Source of the DNA: an uncultured Carboxylicivirga sp.
Lineage (GTDB): Bacteria > Bacteroidota > Bacteroidia > Bacteroidales > Marinilabiliaceae
NCBI RefSeq assembly: GCF_963668385.1
Contig: NZ_OY764327.1
Location: forward strand, 4,312,501 to 4,376,500
DNA: 64,000 bases
Reading direction: 5' to 3'
A program made the position numbers and the translations under genes. The notes beneath the pieces were generated by a model that saw only the letters and a program-made list of their open reading frames with translations, was not told the origin of the DNA and did no database searches. Shown piece after piece: positions 40,201 to 48,101 of the stretch. The stretch's first letter is position 1. Each line of letters starts with the position of its first letter.

Positions 40201-40449
40201 TTCATTGGTAGTCATTCCAATAAATGAAAAAACCAATGTTGTCGCACTAGAGGGAATAGTTAAATTATATGTTCCGTCTATACGGGTTACGGTTCCCATA
40301 GTAGTTCCTTTTACTAATACAGAAACTCCAGGTATTGGGGCGCCGTCGCTGGCATCAGTTACAGTTCCGGTGATGTTAACCGTTTGTGCAAATGATAATT
40401 GAATACTCAGCATTGCCAGAATGCTTAGTATAATCCTTTTTTTCTTCAT
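37261..40449 (-). CDS. SusC/RagA-family TonB-dependent outer-membrane transporter
   Basis: 1062 residues. After a signal peptide ending 'QLSFAQ' come a carboxypeptidase-regulatory-like domain (about 22-100, 'ITGTVTDASDGAPIPGVSVLVKG' style), a TonB-box-like stretch 'MDEVVVTALGIKRE', the plug (about 115-245, 'LQGKVAGINITPSSG', 'LYIVDGMPI' and 'INILKGQAAAALYG'), and a long beta barrel that ends in 'FGFSIDLTF'. It imports its substrate with TonB energy, together with the SusD partner downstream. A long, structured leader with a promoter element lies upstream. Confidence 0.95.
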   Translation of the reverse strand: MKKKRIILSILAMLSIQLSFAQTVNITGTVTDASDGAPIPGVSVLVKGTTMGTVTRIDGTYNLTIPSSATTLVFSFIGMTTNEVTIQGETKVDIIMKSDAIGMDEVVVTALGIKRERKALGYAVQDVEAEEIAKTGNSDLAGALQGKVAGINITPSSGMPGASSNINIRGARSFTGNNSPLYIVDGMPISSTSPYSTGNSVTGSDIANRALDINPADIESINILKGQAAAALYGMRASNGAIVITTKSGKGNKGKAVVNLSHTSSFDRVSVSPDFQQTYAQGSGGVYNPNSSMSWGPKITDLPYDANYGGETVNDYTNLHGMQPGKFYVPQLAQAGLDPWATPQVYDNFNDYVQGGYTSSTNAGISNATERSNYSIGVGHTEQTGVIPGTGMTRWTARGLVETNLNDNFKTGFSANFSESDIDKSTGGNDGLAGIYGAPASYNMAGIPYHIPGDPYSQIYYRGGSFSNPYWVAENNVFNEVTQRFFGNAFIEYNANISSSITSKIKYQLGADSYTSHYQDIFAYGSMGKLGGEMENYGVTSTTYNSLATAHFDWNATSNTNVSLLVGNEINNSHSKTYYQYGKDFNFGGWHHINNATTFDRSESQRNTRTVGFFGELAFSYKSMLFANITGRNDYVSTMPAGNRSFFYPSASLGFVFSELDTIKELPWLSFGKIRGSYAEVGQAGSYYEPYYITPTYGGGWWSQPPIIYPIDGVSSYTPSRNLYDPNLTAQNTKSYEIGIDLKFLNNRIGIDYTFSSQDTEGQIFNVPLAGSTGASQLTMNAGNMTNDTHEIVIYATPVKTTDFTWETSVNLTKMNNQVVKLAEGVESIFLGGFTIPQIRAAVGTTFPAIYGNSYERDNAGNIVVIDNPGAWNHGFPAVGEPDIIGSSMPDFILGGTNTFTYKNLSLSTVFEYKYGGKMYAGTTGVMSLYGVTSETEDRNSTFIINGVKPDGTPNDIVRGGDGDEYAYQDYFSHLNNIDESAVLGNSFLKIRELALRYKFPKSILKDVDLGMSVFARNLLLWSELDHMDPETSQGNTNMGGAFERFSLPQTQNFGFSIDLTF

Positions 40450-40719
40450 GCTAATGGTTTGAAAATTAATAAATAAGTGATCATTTTCTCTATATACGGA
40501 CTTAGTTAATTACATATATTAACATTATAATACATATATTAGTAAATGATTAAAAGGGTATAAAAAAAGACCGGAAGGGTCAATGTGTTTTTAAAACTCT
40601 CTTACTGCTAACAGTAAGAGAGTTATCGTCCTGTTATTAATTTAAACCTACCAGTCACGTTTGACAATGGTTTAAATATCGTTTCCGGTAATTACTATTT
40701 TAATTACAATGCAAAACTA
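40450..40719 (-). promoter_or_regulatory. structured leader of the SusC operon
   Basis: On the minus strand a TAGTTTTG element (40712-40719) could start a transcript with a leader of about 255 nt. The leader holds a perfect 13-bp hairpin (40595-40607 with 40612-40624, loop of 4), then a small GACC/GGTC hairpin (about 40570-40582) followed by seven T, like a weak terminator. This suggests attenuation or a small RNA ahead of susC. It has not been shown. Confidence 0.45.
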
Positions 40720-40901
40720 ATCCTGCTAAGGCTTTTGTCTGCTAGTATAAATACCTATTTGATAAATTATAAGTAGGAAATGCTATTTATATGCGAATTT
40801 GTGACTGGTTTTAGTCAGAAAAATGAGGATTGAATCTTAAAAATAATATTTATTGATAATTGTGGTATTCTAGGTTGTGAATGTGAAATTACTGTTTGAA
40901 C
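40720..40901. other. intergenic region between the SusC leader and the cytochrome operon terminator
   Basis: AT-rich; nothing gene-like was seen. It presumably carries the upstream part of the susC promoter. Confidence 0.5.
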
Positions 40902-40944
40902 AAAGAAAAACGCCGCTGATATTTATTAATACCAACGACGTTTT
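40902..40944 (-). terminator. terminator of the octaheme cytochrome operon
   Basis: Leftward, a 14-bp stem with three G-T pairs and an AATA loop is followed by TTTTCTTTG. Confidence 0.82.
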
Positions 40945-40985
40945 ACAGAACTATTACTAATTAGTTTATTCTAAATTATAGAAGA

Positions 40986-42185
40986 TCAACTACAACCACC
41001 TTGTACTCGCGCAACTTTCTTTTCAACCGGTTTGTCCATTTTTAACAATGCCTCTTTAATTTCATTCAGTCTGATAGCAGCATTGGATCTGAAAAGATAG
41101 GTTGTTTTTTCTTGTTTTGAAGCACCTTCTGATAATTCGTGAAGCTCAAAATAATTGGTTTTAAATTGATCCGCAGTTGTGGTCATGGCAATGTTTTCAG
41201 CTTTACCAAAATATTCAGCAGTTAAATAAGCGCGTTTAGCATCTGGGATATCTGATGCATAAAATACATTTGTTTTTTCTCTTTGCCTTAAAATGGCTCT
41301 GTTTTCGAGCTTTGCTAAATCAGTCAATGGAATATTAATAGCTGAAGGAATATGAAATGCCTCAAATTCTTCTTTTGAGCGAACATCAATAACATTGTAT
41401 CTGTAGTATTGATTCATTAACTGGTTAGCGACTTCATCTCCATCCATCGTTTGTATAGTAATGGAATGACTACTAAGCATTTTCTCAATTCGATTTTGCA
41501 TTAATTCTGATCGGGTAGGGGTAACGATAGTGATAACTACTAATATAACAGCAATACCCACTGAGAGTGTGTAATTAATAACTGTTTTATTTGAATGTAT
41601 TGGAATTCGTTTGTTTACTATGTCTTCAATTTTCTGTACTCCATAAAATGCTCCCACTGCAACAAAAATCATAACCAGGGCAAAAACTTCACGTGACATA
41701 CCGAGTGTTTCAAACATCAGTACATTACCCATATTGCCGGCTGTGTTCAGAGAGCTGATTAGTGGAAAAGACTCGGTGAATGCAAAAACGCCAATTAAAG
41801 CTCCCAAGATAAAAGTCATTCCATCAATTTTACCAGTTGCAGCGGCACAAATGCTTGTACCCGGACAAAATCCTCCTACAATAAATCCAATGCCCATAAT
41901 ACCTCCTCCAATAAGGGCAGCATATAAGAAAGTAGGATTAATGTAAATAATATCAACATTAAGAAGTCCTAAGTGATTTAATAAAACAACGCCCACCATG
42001 GCTGTAACACCTGCAGTAAAAAACACTTTAAGTACAGTAAAGTCGTAACCATAAAATAAGCCTACCAGTTTACGTGTTGATCCAAAACCAGCCTGCTCGA
42101 GTGAGAAGCCAAAACCAAAACCCAGAAATAGGGCAATGATTAAACTAAAATCGCTACTTATAATATTTGGTACTAATGGTCCCAT
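40986..42185 (-). CDS. YeeE/YedE half-transporter fused to a cysteine-less rhodanese-like domain
   Basis: 399 residues. The first 190 contain the YeeE/YedE membrane fold, with 'FIVGGFCPGTSICAAATGKIDG' carrying the only two membrane cysteines (107 and 113). A further membrane segment lies at about 202-222. Residues 240-350 have the rhodanese start 'YNVIDVRSKEEFEAFHIPSAINIPL', but where the catalytic Cys loop is expected there is 'NVFYASDIPDAKRA' (Ala310), and no Cys occurs in the domain. The last residues are GGCS, placing one Cys (398) at the end. YeeE/YedE proteins move thiosulfate or other sulfur species. The rhodanese part is probably a binding or structural domain, or sulfur transfer uses Cys398. 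It is the last gene of the operon. Confidence 0.85.
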   Translation of the reverse strand: MGPLVPNIISSDFSLIIALFLGFGFGFSLEQAGFGSTRKLVGLFYGYDFTVLKVFFTAGVTAMVGVVLLNHLGLLNVDIIYINPTFLYAALIGGGIMGIGFIVGGFCPGTSICAAATGKIDGMTFILGALIGVFAFTESFPLISSLNTAGNMGNVLMFETLGMSREVFALVMIFVAVGAFYGVQKIEDIVNKRIPIHSNKTVINYTLSVGIAVILVVITIVTPTRSELMQNRIEKMLSSHSITIQTMDGDEVANQLMNQYYRYNVIDVRSKEEFEAFHIPSAINIPLTDLAKLENRAILRQREKTNVFYASDIPDAKRAYLTAEYFGKAENIAMTTTADQFKTNYFELHELSEGASKQEKTTYLFRSNAAIRLNEIKEALLKMDKPVEKKVARVQGGCS

Positions 42186-42192
42186 GATAGTC

Positions 42193-42720
42193 TTATTTAT
42201 TAATCCATAATTTTCTGAAGAAGAAGGCTACTCCATATGCCATTCCAAAGATGGAAAACATGGTAATAATTCCTCCAAACGACATAACTGCCATTCCGCT
42301 TAGTGCGGCACCACTTGTGCATCCGCGAGCTAGTTGGCTACCAAAACCAAACAATGCACCTCCGAAAATGGCTGCTGCTATTCTTGTTGATTTTCCAACA
42401 TTAGGTCCTCTTTCTAACTTTAAGGCTACCCTGTTAGATATCAATCCAGAAACAAAAGCTCCTATAATCAAACCTATGGCTTCGAAAACCAACCAGCTTT
42501 TTAATGGACCTTCGGGATGAGAATCATTATAGTTTTTATAATAAGCTGTATTTTCAGCGTGCGAGGGGGCAATGTCATTTACAGTTTCCATTACGACACT
42601 TTTTAAAGCACCACTAGCACCAAGTCCACGACCTGTAATGTATATGGTTGCTAACAGAACGAATCCGAGTATAAATCCGGCCAAATAAGGATTCATGTAC
42701 TTTTTAGGTTCTTCTCTCAT
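42193..42720 (-). CDS. YeeE/YedE-family half-transporter
   Basis: 175 residues and about four to five membrane segments. The motif 'FGSQLARGCTSGAALSGMAVMSFGG', with its conserved Cys, is the signature of the YeeE/YedE thiosulfate/sulfur transporter family. The next gene holds the partner half with 'GGFCPGTS', so the two together probably make one full permease, with one Cys motif from each. It starts 1 nt after the cytochrome b stop and is 7 nt ahead of the fused half. Import of a sulfur compound into the cytoplasm is the likely job. Confidence 0.88.
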   Translation of the reverse strand: MREEPKKYMNPYLAGFILGFVLLATIYITGRGLGASGALKSVVMETVNDIAPSHAENTAYYKNYNDSHPEGPLKSWLVFEAIGLIIGAFVSGLISNRVALKLERGPNVGKSTRIAAAIFGGALFGFGSQLARGCTSGAALSGMAVMSFGGIITMFSIFGMAYGVAFFFRKLWINK

Positions 42721-42721
42721 T

Positions 42722-43372
42722 TTATCCGTTTTTTTCTGTGTTTGTAGTTTTGTTATCTTGTTCAGGTTTCTCTTCCATCATTTCCCATCCGGTAAGCATC
42801 CCTTTGATATTGGAAGTGGGAGTGTGCCCAGTCGTAGTCATATATACATGTACAATTACAAATGACATTAAAAGAAATGCACCTAAAGTATGTGTCCATG
42901 CAATTATATCCAACGGAATGTTACTGATGATAATGGTATCGTTGGCATCAAAGGTTTTATAATACAGATACAGTAAACCGGATAAAATAACAATGGGAAC
43001 CATTACCAGCTTAAATCCCAGATAAACCATAGCTTGCAATGCATTAAGTTTTTTTCGAGGTGATTTAATGGTTGGATGAGGCTCACCTTTAAACATACCT
43101 AGGGTATAGTATTGAATTTGGGCTTTCAATTTAGAGATTGTTGGAATGTACTGTCGCCATTCGCCCGTAGTAAAATGCCAAAAGATCGAAAACGCAATTA
43201 GTCCTAATAAAAGATAGGAAGCAACTCTATGGTATATTACTGCATTTTCAAATCCAAATAATGAATATGAATCATGAACCTCGAATCCAGTGATAGCTAG
43301 GAAAAAGATTAAAGCAGCCTGGCTCCAATGCCAGAATCTTTCGAATTTCTTATATATATATACTTTACTCAT
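42722..43372 (-). CDS. cytochrome b subunit (b561/PhsC-like)
   Basis: 216 residues with four membrane helices. Haem-ligand candidates are His in 'FERFWHWSQAALIFF', 'AVIYHRVASYLLL', 'FSIFWHFTTG', 'IIAWTHTLGAF' and 'FVIVHVYMTTTGHTP', a set like the di-haem cytochrome b of hydrogenase and thiosulfate reductase. It would take electrons from the quinol pool and give them to the multihaem protein encoded just upstream, whose stop is 17 nt before it. Confidence 0.88.
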   Translation of the reverse strand: MSKVYIYKKFERFWHWSQAALIFFLAITGFEVHDSYSLFGFENAVIYHRVASYLLLGLIAFSIFWHFTTGEWRQYIPTISKLKAQIQYYTLGMFKGEPHPTIKSPRKKLNALQAMVYLGFKLVMVPIVILSGLLYLYYKTFDANDTIIISNIPLDIIAWTHTLGAFLLMSFVIVHVYMTTTGHTPTSNIKGMLTGWEMMEEKPEQDNKTTNTEKNG

Positions 43373-43389
43373 AATGAGTTGTTTTGGGA

Positions 43390-44949
43390 TTATTTTCCTG
43401 ATTTATATGTTACAATTCGGGCCAATGTATGAATGCCAACTCCTGTTAGTGAGCCAATTAATAATAAGTGACCAAATAGATCGATCCAACGATTTCTATC
43501 ACGGCCAGGAATATAAATTCCATCAATACTGGCCAATCTGCCATTATCACTGGTGTGGCATTCGTTACATGATAGGGCCTGACCTTTGGGCGATACCATA
43601 TGATTGACCGGCCAATACATTTCGGTTTCAACAAAGGTGTATTCTCCGCTAAATGGTAAACCAACATCTTTCATTCCGGCCTCGGCAGCCAATGCCCAGT
43701 CAAAATCTTCCCAAAAAGCACTGTCTCCTTTATTTTCGGCATATAATCGAGGTTGAATTAGCATTTTAGTATTCGGATCATAAATTTGATCCCCCCGATG
43801 CACTTTTATTGGGTAGATTTTTGAATGCGGATCATCAGCGCTTCCCAGAAGAGTGTTTACTTGCACTGGAAATACCGAAACTTTATCACCCAATGCTAAA
43901 TGCTTGGCTTTACCATTGAACCAATAGTAATCGGGTTGTACATCCTTTTTCCACACAAAACTTCCTTTTATTGACATATAGGAATGATTACCCAAACTAT
44001 CTTCTTCGTGGTAAGGTTTACCATCTTTATCGAGTTTACCTGCCTCAGACCAATACCAATTCATTTTGGTAGCATTTTCTTTTGCATAAACCGGTATATG
44101 ACATGTTTGACAGGATACTTTTGAAAAATGTCGGTTTAATAAATCATCGAGGTGCGGTTTGGTTGTATGGCATTCGGTGCATTCTAAACGGTTTGTATTG
44201 GTAGATGAAACAGAATAAAGGCGTCCCTTGATATTGTGATTTTCAGCGGTATGACAATCAACACACGAAAGATTAATACCATTGCTGGCCATGTGAACAT
44301 CTGTTTCGCGGGTGCATGATAATAAAGACTCTTCTAAATCGCCATGTTTTACATTGTTGCCACCTCCGCTATAAAAATGACAGGCCCCACAGTTTATTTT
44401 ATCAGGCCGACCAACATGCTGTGCTACCTGAGTAAGGTTTACGTTTCTATCGGGATATCCGGCCATAGATGCTCCTTTAATATAGGCTTCACTTCTATCG
44501 TGGCATACCATGCAATCCACATTTCGGGCATTAGTAAAGTCAAAAGTATCGCCATTCATTCCAAAGCCAATATGACATTTAGCACAGGCTTGTTCGTTGC
44601 CACTGGCTCCAATACAGAAATTGTTTAGCACATTTTTTTTGCCCAATTTGGCAATCCCCTTACCTTCAACATATTCAACTCGATCCCAATTCCAGTGATT
44701 AGAATGCATTACCTCTATGTGCCGCTGATTATGACAGCCAATACATGTTTCGGTAACTTCTTGTGGTGATGTAAATGGGTTTTGAAGTTCGGCAAACTGA
44801 CTATGATCAACCTTCGCTGAAGGTTTAAAAATGTACTTTTGCTTTAATTCGTACTGCGACTTATTTATCGGATCATCTTTGTGAAGAAGATTTACTGATA
44901 AAAGTATTAAAACAGTTGCAAGTACAATAAATGTAGTGACTCTTACCAT
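43390..44949 (-). CDS. octaheme c-type cytochrome, tetrathionate-reductase (OTR) family
   Basis: 519 residues. Eight CxxCH haem sites: 69 CIGCH, 122 CAKCH, 146 CMVCH, 187 CGACH, 229 CVDCH, 257 CTECH, 280 CQTCH and 461 CNECH. The count and spacing match the octaheme tetrathionate reductase family known from Shewanella, which can reduce tetrathionate and, in vitro, nitrite and hydroxylamine. An N-terminal helix (about 5-22) is a signal anchor, and a C-terminal helix (about 487-513) is a second membrane anchor, so the haem domain faces the periplasm. It is the first gene of the operon with cytochrome b and sulfur transporters, which favours a sulfur substrate. Confidence 0.92.
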   Translation of the reverse strand: MVRVTTFIVLATVLILLSVNLLHKDDPINKSQYELKQKYIFKPSAKVDHSQFAELQNPFTSPQEVTETCIGCHNQRHIEVMHSNHWNWDRVEYVEGKGIAKLGKKNVLNNFCIGASGNEQACAKCHIGFGMNGDTFDFTNARNVDCMVCHDRSEAYIKGASMAGYPDRNVNLTQVAQHVGRPDKINCGACHFYSGGGNNVKHGDLEESLLSCTRETDVHMASNGINLSCVDCHTAENHNIKGRLYSVSSTNTNRLECTECHTTKPHLDDLLNRHFSKVSCQTCHIPVYAKENATKMNWYWSEAGKLDKDGKPYHEEDSLGNHSYMSIKGSFVWKKDVQPDYYWFNGKAKHLALGDKVSVFPVQVNTLLGSADDPHSKIYPIKVHRGDQIYDPNTKMLIQPRLYAENKGDSAFWEDFDWALAAEAGMKDVGLPFSGEYTFVETEMYWPVNHMVSPKGQALSCNECHTSDNGRLASIDGIYIPGRDRNRWIDLFGHLLLIGSLTGVGIHTLARIVTYKSGK

Positions 44950-45254
44950 AGTGATCTAAATATATAAAGGTATGAATGTAAATATATATAGAAAAATACA
45001 TATATAGGAAGCGTTCTTCAGTAAATGCTTAATTTATAATCAGTCTTATTAATGATGTTTTTCTTTAATAGGAGATAATCTACCTAAAAAAGTCTCTTCA
45101 ATTTACAAAAAGTATTCTTTTTTATCCAAAAACCTTATTAAATAATATGCAACACTGATAAAAGAGGTGTGATAAAGCTGCTAATATTGTTGATGAAATT
45201 TTTTGATGATCCTTGAGTTTTCGCTTATTTCGACATGCTGAAACAGGAAGGATT
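44950..45254. other. divergent intergenic region
   Basis: About 300 bp between the cytochrome operon and the serine hydrolase gene. It is AT-rich, with several ATATATA runs at 44955-45010 next to the cytochrome gene start. A GAAGGA ribosome site sits just before 45255. No TAnnTTTG match could be defended. Confidence 0.5.
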
Positions 45255-47843
45255 ATGACTAGAAGGATTTTTTTATTAGCATTTTTGTTATTGAATCATA
45301 CATTTACATTGTTGGCAAATAGTGATTCATTGAATATCAATTACAAACAAAAAATTGCTTCATTATTTGTAGTTTCAGTTGATAGAGTTAATGCTAATTC
45401 TGAGTATAGACCAGGATATATATTGACGAATGATAAAACCAAATTTAAGAAGCAAAATCAGAGAGAAAATAGTCGCTATATAATTGATTTACGAGAAGGC
45501 TTAAGAGATGATTTAGTTTACTCTTTTCCTTCAAGAGAACTATTGTCAAATATAACCGTTCCAGGGTTTATCGACAGTTTGAATAAGGTAACACTCAGAT
45601 ATGAAACTCAATTGGGAGCTGACGGAATTATGGTACATAATTCTAATGGTATAAATACGGTGACTATTCTAACAGATAGTTCATATCATTCAAAAGACTT
45701 TCAGGTGGTAGCTTTTCCCAAAGTAATCAAAAAGAAAATTCCATTGCGAGGTTTTGATGACGAATGGGGTTATTCTGGGGGGTATTCATATCGAAAAAGT
45801 GATTGGCTATTAAGTCAATTATTTAATTGGAATGGAAATTATTCGTTGAATCTTACTTTTGAAGAGTTGCTAGATAAGGGAGTACTCTTTTATACCGAAA
45901 ATTTTGAAGTTGATTTTAATCGGTTAGTAAGAGTTTACGAGAATAATCTATTGGAAGTAGATTCAAAAATAGAACAAAAGTATAAGGTTGATCGTGTTGT
46001 ATTGAATGATTCAATAATAGCCAAAAACTTATTGCACTATAGACAAGAACAAGTTGGCTTGAGGTTAGCTGCTTTCCGAAATACTATAGCTCTTTATCAA
46101 AAAAAACAGATATTCCCAATAATTTATGTTGATAGTATTTGCGGGCTTATTAGTGATTTTCGAATTCGAAAAAATAATGATTTTTCCAATAGAGCTCGGT
46201 TTTATGCATCCAACTTGGATGTTCAATTTGATACGACTAAAAACTATAACTTTTTCATTGCTTTATGTGATAATCAGGAAGAGTTAATTACGATATCGGA
46301 AGAAATACGAACTAATCCTAATTTAGCTAAGGTAAACAAGGTATTGGTGACTAAGGGTCTGGGAGAATCCTTTTTTAATTCAACTTTATTGAGCAGTTTT
46401 GATGCAATATTAGTTGCCAATGATGAGCCTGAATTAAATTGGGATTTATTAGCACAGGCTTTATTTAATGCCTTTGATATAAGTGGTGTCAATAGTAAAG
46501 CATCTCATTTGCTTGATGTGGGTTTTGCAAGTGTAAAACTACAAAAAACAAGACTTGCTTTTACTGTTCCCGAAGCTGTGGGTTTGAATACAGATACATT
46601 AAATCAAATTGACGAAATTATCAATAAAGCTATTAGGGATAAAGCAACACCTGGTGCTCAAATATTAGTTGCACGTAAAGGTGCCATAATTTGGCAACAG
46701 TCGTATGGGTATCATACTTATTCGCGCCGAATTAAAACCACAGATGATGATCTTTATGATTTAGCTTCGGTTACCAAGTTGTGTGCAACTCTGCCTATGG
46801 TAATGGATATGTATGAAAAAAAGCTAATTGATATCAATGATTCACTTATTCATTATTTGCCCGGTATAGATACTACAGATAAAAGAGATATAACCATTAA
46901 AGAGCTGTTACTTCATCAAGCAGGCTTGCGAAGTTTTATTCCCTTTTATACACATGCAATTGATCAGGAATCGTTAAGCGGAAAATCTTTACACAGTAGC
47001 CGTTATTCAGCCATCTATAACATCAAGCTTGATAATTGGTATTATCAAAATCGATATGCTAAGTATCGAAAAGATGTTTTTCGGAGCAATTCAGATTCTG
47101 TTTTTAGTATAAGAGTAAGTAGTAACATGTATATGAATAAAACTTTTATCGATACGATGAAAGCAATGGTATACACTTCTGAATTACGCAAGAATAAGAA
47201 TTATTTGTATAGCGATATAGGATACGATATTCTACATTTAATATTGCATGAAAAATTAAATATACCTCTTGATCAATATTATTATAAATATTATACACAA
47301 AAGCTTGGAGCTGATAAAGTATTGTATAATCCATTGAGTAAATATGATAAGGATGAGATTGTGCCGACAGAAAATGATAAATCGTTTCGAAAGGAACTAC
47401 TCGATGGATATGTTCATGATCAAGGAGCTGCTATGTTGGGAGGCGTTGCTGCCAATGCAGGGATATTTGCCAATGCAGGTGATTTGGCAAAGGTTTGTCA
47501 GATGTTATTAAATAAAGGCAGTTATGGTGGATTAACCTTTTTCAATCCCGAAACTATTGATTATTTTACTTCAAAACAGGATTCGGTAAATAGGAGGGGG
47601 TTAGGTGTAGATAAACCTGAAACAGATCCTGAAAAGATTAGCCCGTCTTCATTATTGGTATCGCCATCGTCATATGGACATACAGGCTATACTGGTACAA
47701 TGGTATGGATGGATCCTAAATACGAGTTGGTTTATATTTTTCTATCTAATAGAATACATCCACACTCGTATAATAAGAAGCTAATAGTGCATAATGTACG
47801 AACTAATATTCAGGATGTAATTTACCAATCGGTAAGCGAATAA
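45255..47843 (+). CDS. serine hydrolase (beta-lactamase fold) with degenerate GH3-like N-terminal region
   Basis: 862 residues from ATG 45255, chosen because GGAAGG lies 4 nt before it and it opens a signal peptide (MTRRIFLLAFLLLNHTFTLLA); a TTG at 45213 gives a poor start. Residues about 450-862 are a class C beta-lactamase/DD-peptidase-like domain with SxxK as 'LASVTKLCAT', Tyr in 'YSDIGYDI' and 'HTGYTGT' in place of KTG, so it is likely active. The first 430 residues resemble the GH3-like front of the Bacteroidota GH3-beta-lactamase fusions ('YKQKIASLFVVSVDR') but lack the 'KHFPGHG'-type motif and appear inactive. A periplasmic cell-wall peptidase or esterase role is inferred. Confidence 0.75.
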   Translation: MTRRIFLLAFLLLNHTFTLLANSDSLNINYKQKIASLFVVSVDRVNANSEYRPGYILTNDKTKFKKQNQRENSRYIIDLREGLRDDLVYSFPSRELLSNITVPGFIDSLNKVTLRYETQLGADGIMVHNSNGINTVTILTDSSYHSKDFQVVAFPKVIKKKIPLRGFDDEWGYSGGYSYRKSDWLLSQLFNWNGNYSLNLTFEELLDKGVLFYTENFEVDFNRLVRVYENNLLEVDSKIEQKYKVDRVVLNDSIIAKNLLHYRQEQVGLRLAAFRNTIALYQKKQIFPIIYVDSICGLISDFRIRKNNDFSNRARFYASNLDVQFDTTKNYNFFIALCDNQEELITISEEIRTNPNLAKVNKVLVTKGLGESFFNSTLLSSFDAILVANDEPELNWDLLAQALFNAFDISGVNSKASHLLDVGFASVKLQKTRLAFTVPEAVGLNTDTLNQIDEIINKAIRDKATPGAQILVARKGAIIWQQSYGYHTYSRRIKTTDDDLYDLASVTKLCATLPMVMDMYEKKLIDINDSLIHYLPGIDTTDKRDITIKELLLHQAGLRSFIPFYTHAIDQESLSGKSLHSSRYSAIYNIKLDNWYYQNRYAKYRKDVFRSNSDSVFSIRVSSNMYMNKTFIDTMKAMVYTSELRKNKNYLYSDIGYDILHLILHEKLNIPLDQYYYKYYTQKLGADKVLYNPLSKYDKDEIVPTENDKSFRKELLDGYVHDQGAAMLGGVAANAGIFANAGDLAKVCQMLLNKGSYGGLTFFNPETIDYFTSKQDSVNRRGLGVDKPETDPEKISPSSLLVSPSSYGHTGYTGTMVWMDPKYELVYIFLSNRIHPHSYNKKLIVHNVRTNIQDVIYQSVSE

Positions 47844-47970
47844 TAGTAGTTTGTTGTAGAGATTTGATGTTGTATTTAGCTGTTTGTTATTGTAACTTAC
47901 ACTTTATCTATGGCTTACTGGTATTGTGTTGAGTTGATGAGATGGATTTTATTGTAAAATAACAATTAAA

Positions 47971-47989
47971 CGAAAGCTTTCGAAAGCTT
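47971..47989. promoter_or_regulatory. overlapping palindromes, operator candidate upstream of the NagB-PIG-L gene
   Basis: CGAAAGCTTTCGAAAGCTT contains two perfect palindromes: CGAAAGCTTTCG (47971-47982) and AAGCTTTCGAAAGCTT (47974-47989). It lies 64 nt before the -7 element at 48053. This is the form of a LacI- or GntR-type operator; the regulator is unknown. Confidence 0.5.
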
Positions 47990-48052
47990 ATTAAAAATAG
48001 TTAAAAGGTTACATTTTCTTTGTTTATTGTTATTTTTAATCAATTTAAATTA

Positions 48053-48060
48053 TAATTTTG
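48053..48060 (+). promoter_or_regulatory. -7 element for the NagB-PIG-L gene
   Basis: TAATTTTG fits TAnnTTTG and ends 41 nt before the ATG at 48102. Confidence 0.55.
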
Positions 48061-48101
48061 CTTCTATCAAAATAGCACAGTCGCATTAACTTCATATTGT
48101 T

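Noticed and set aside
39827-40402. 191-residue open frame opposite the SusC plug region
   Set aside because: It is a mirror of the conserved SusC coding sequence with no own start signal or family.
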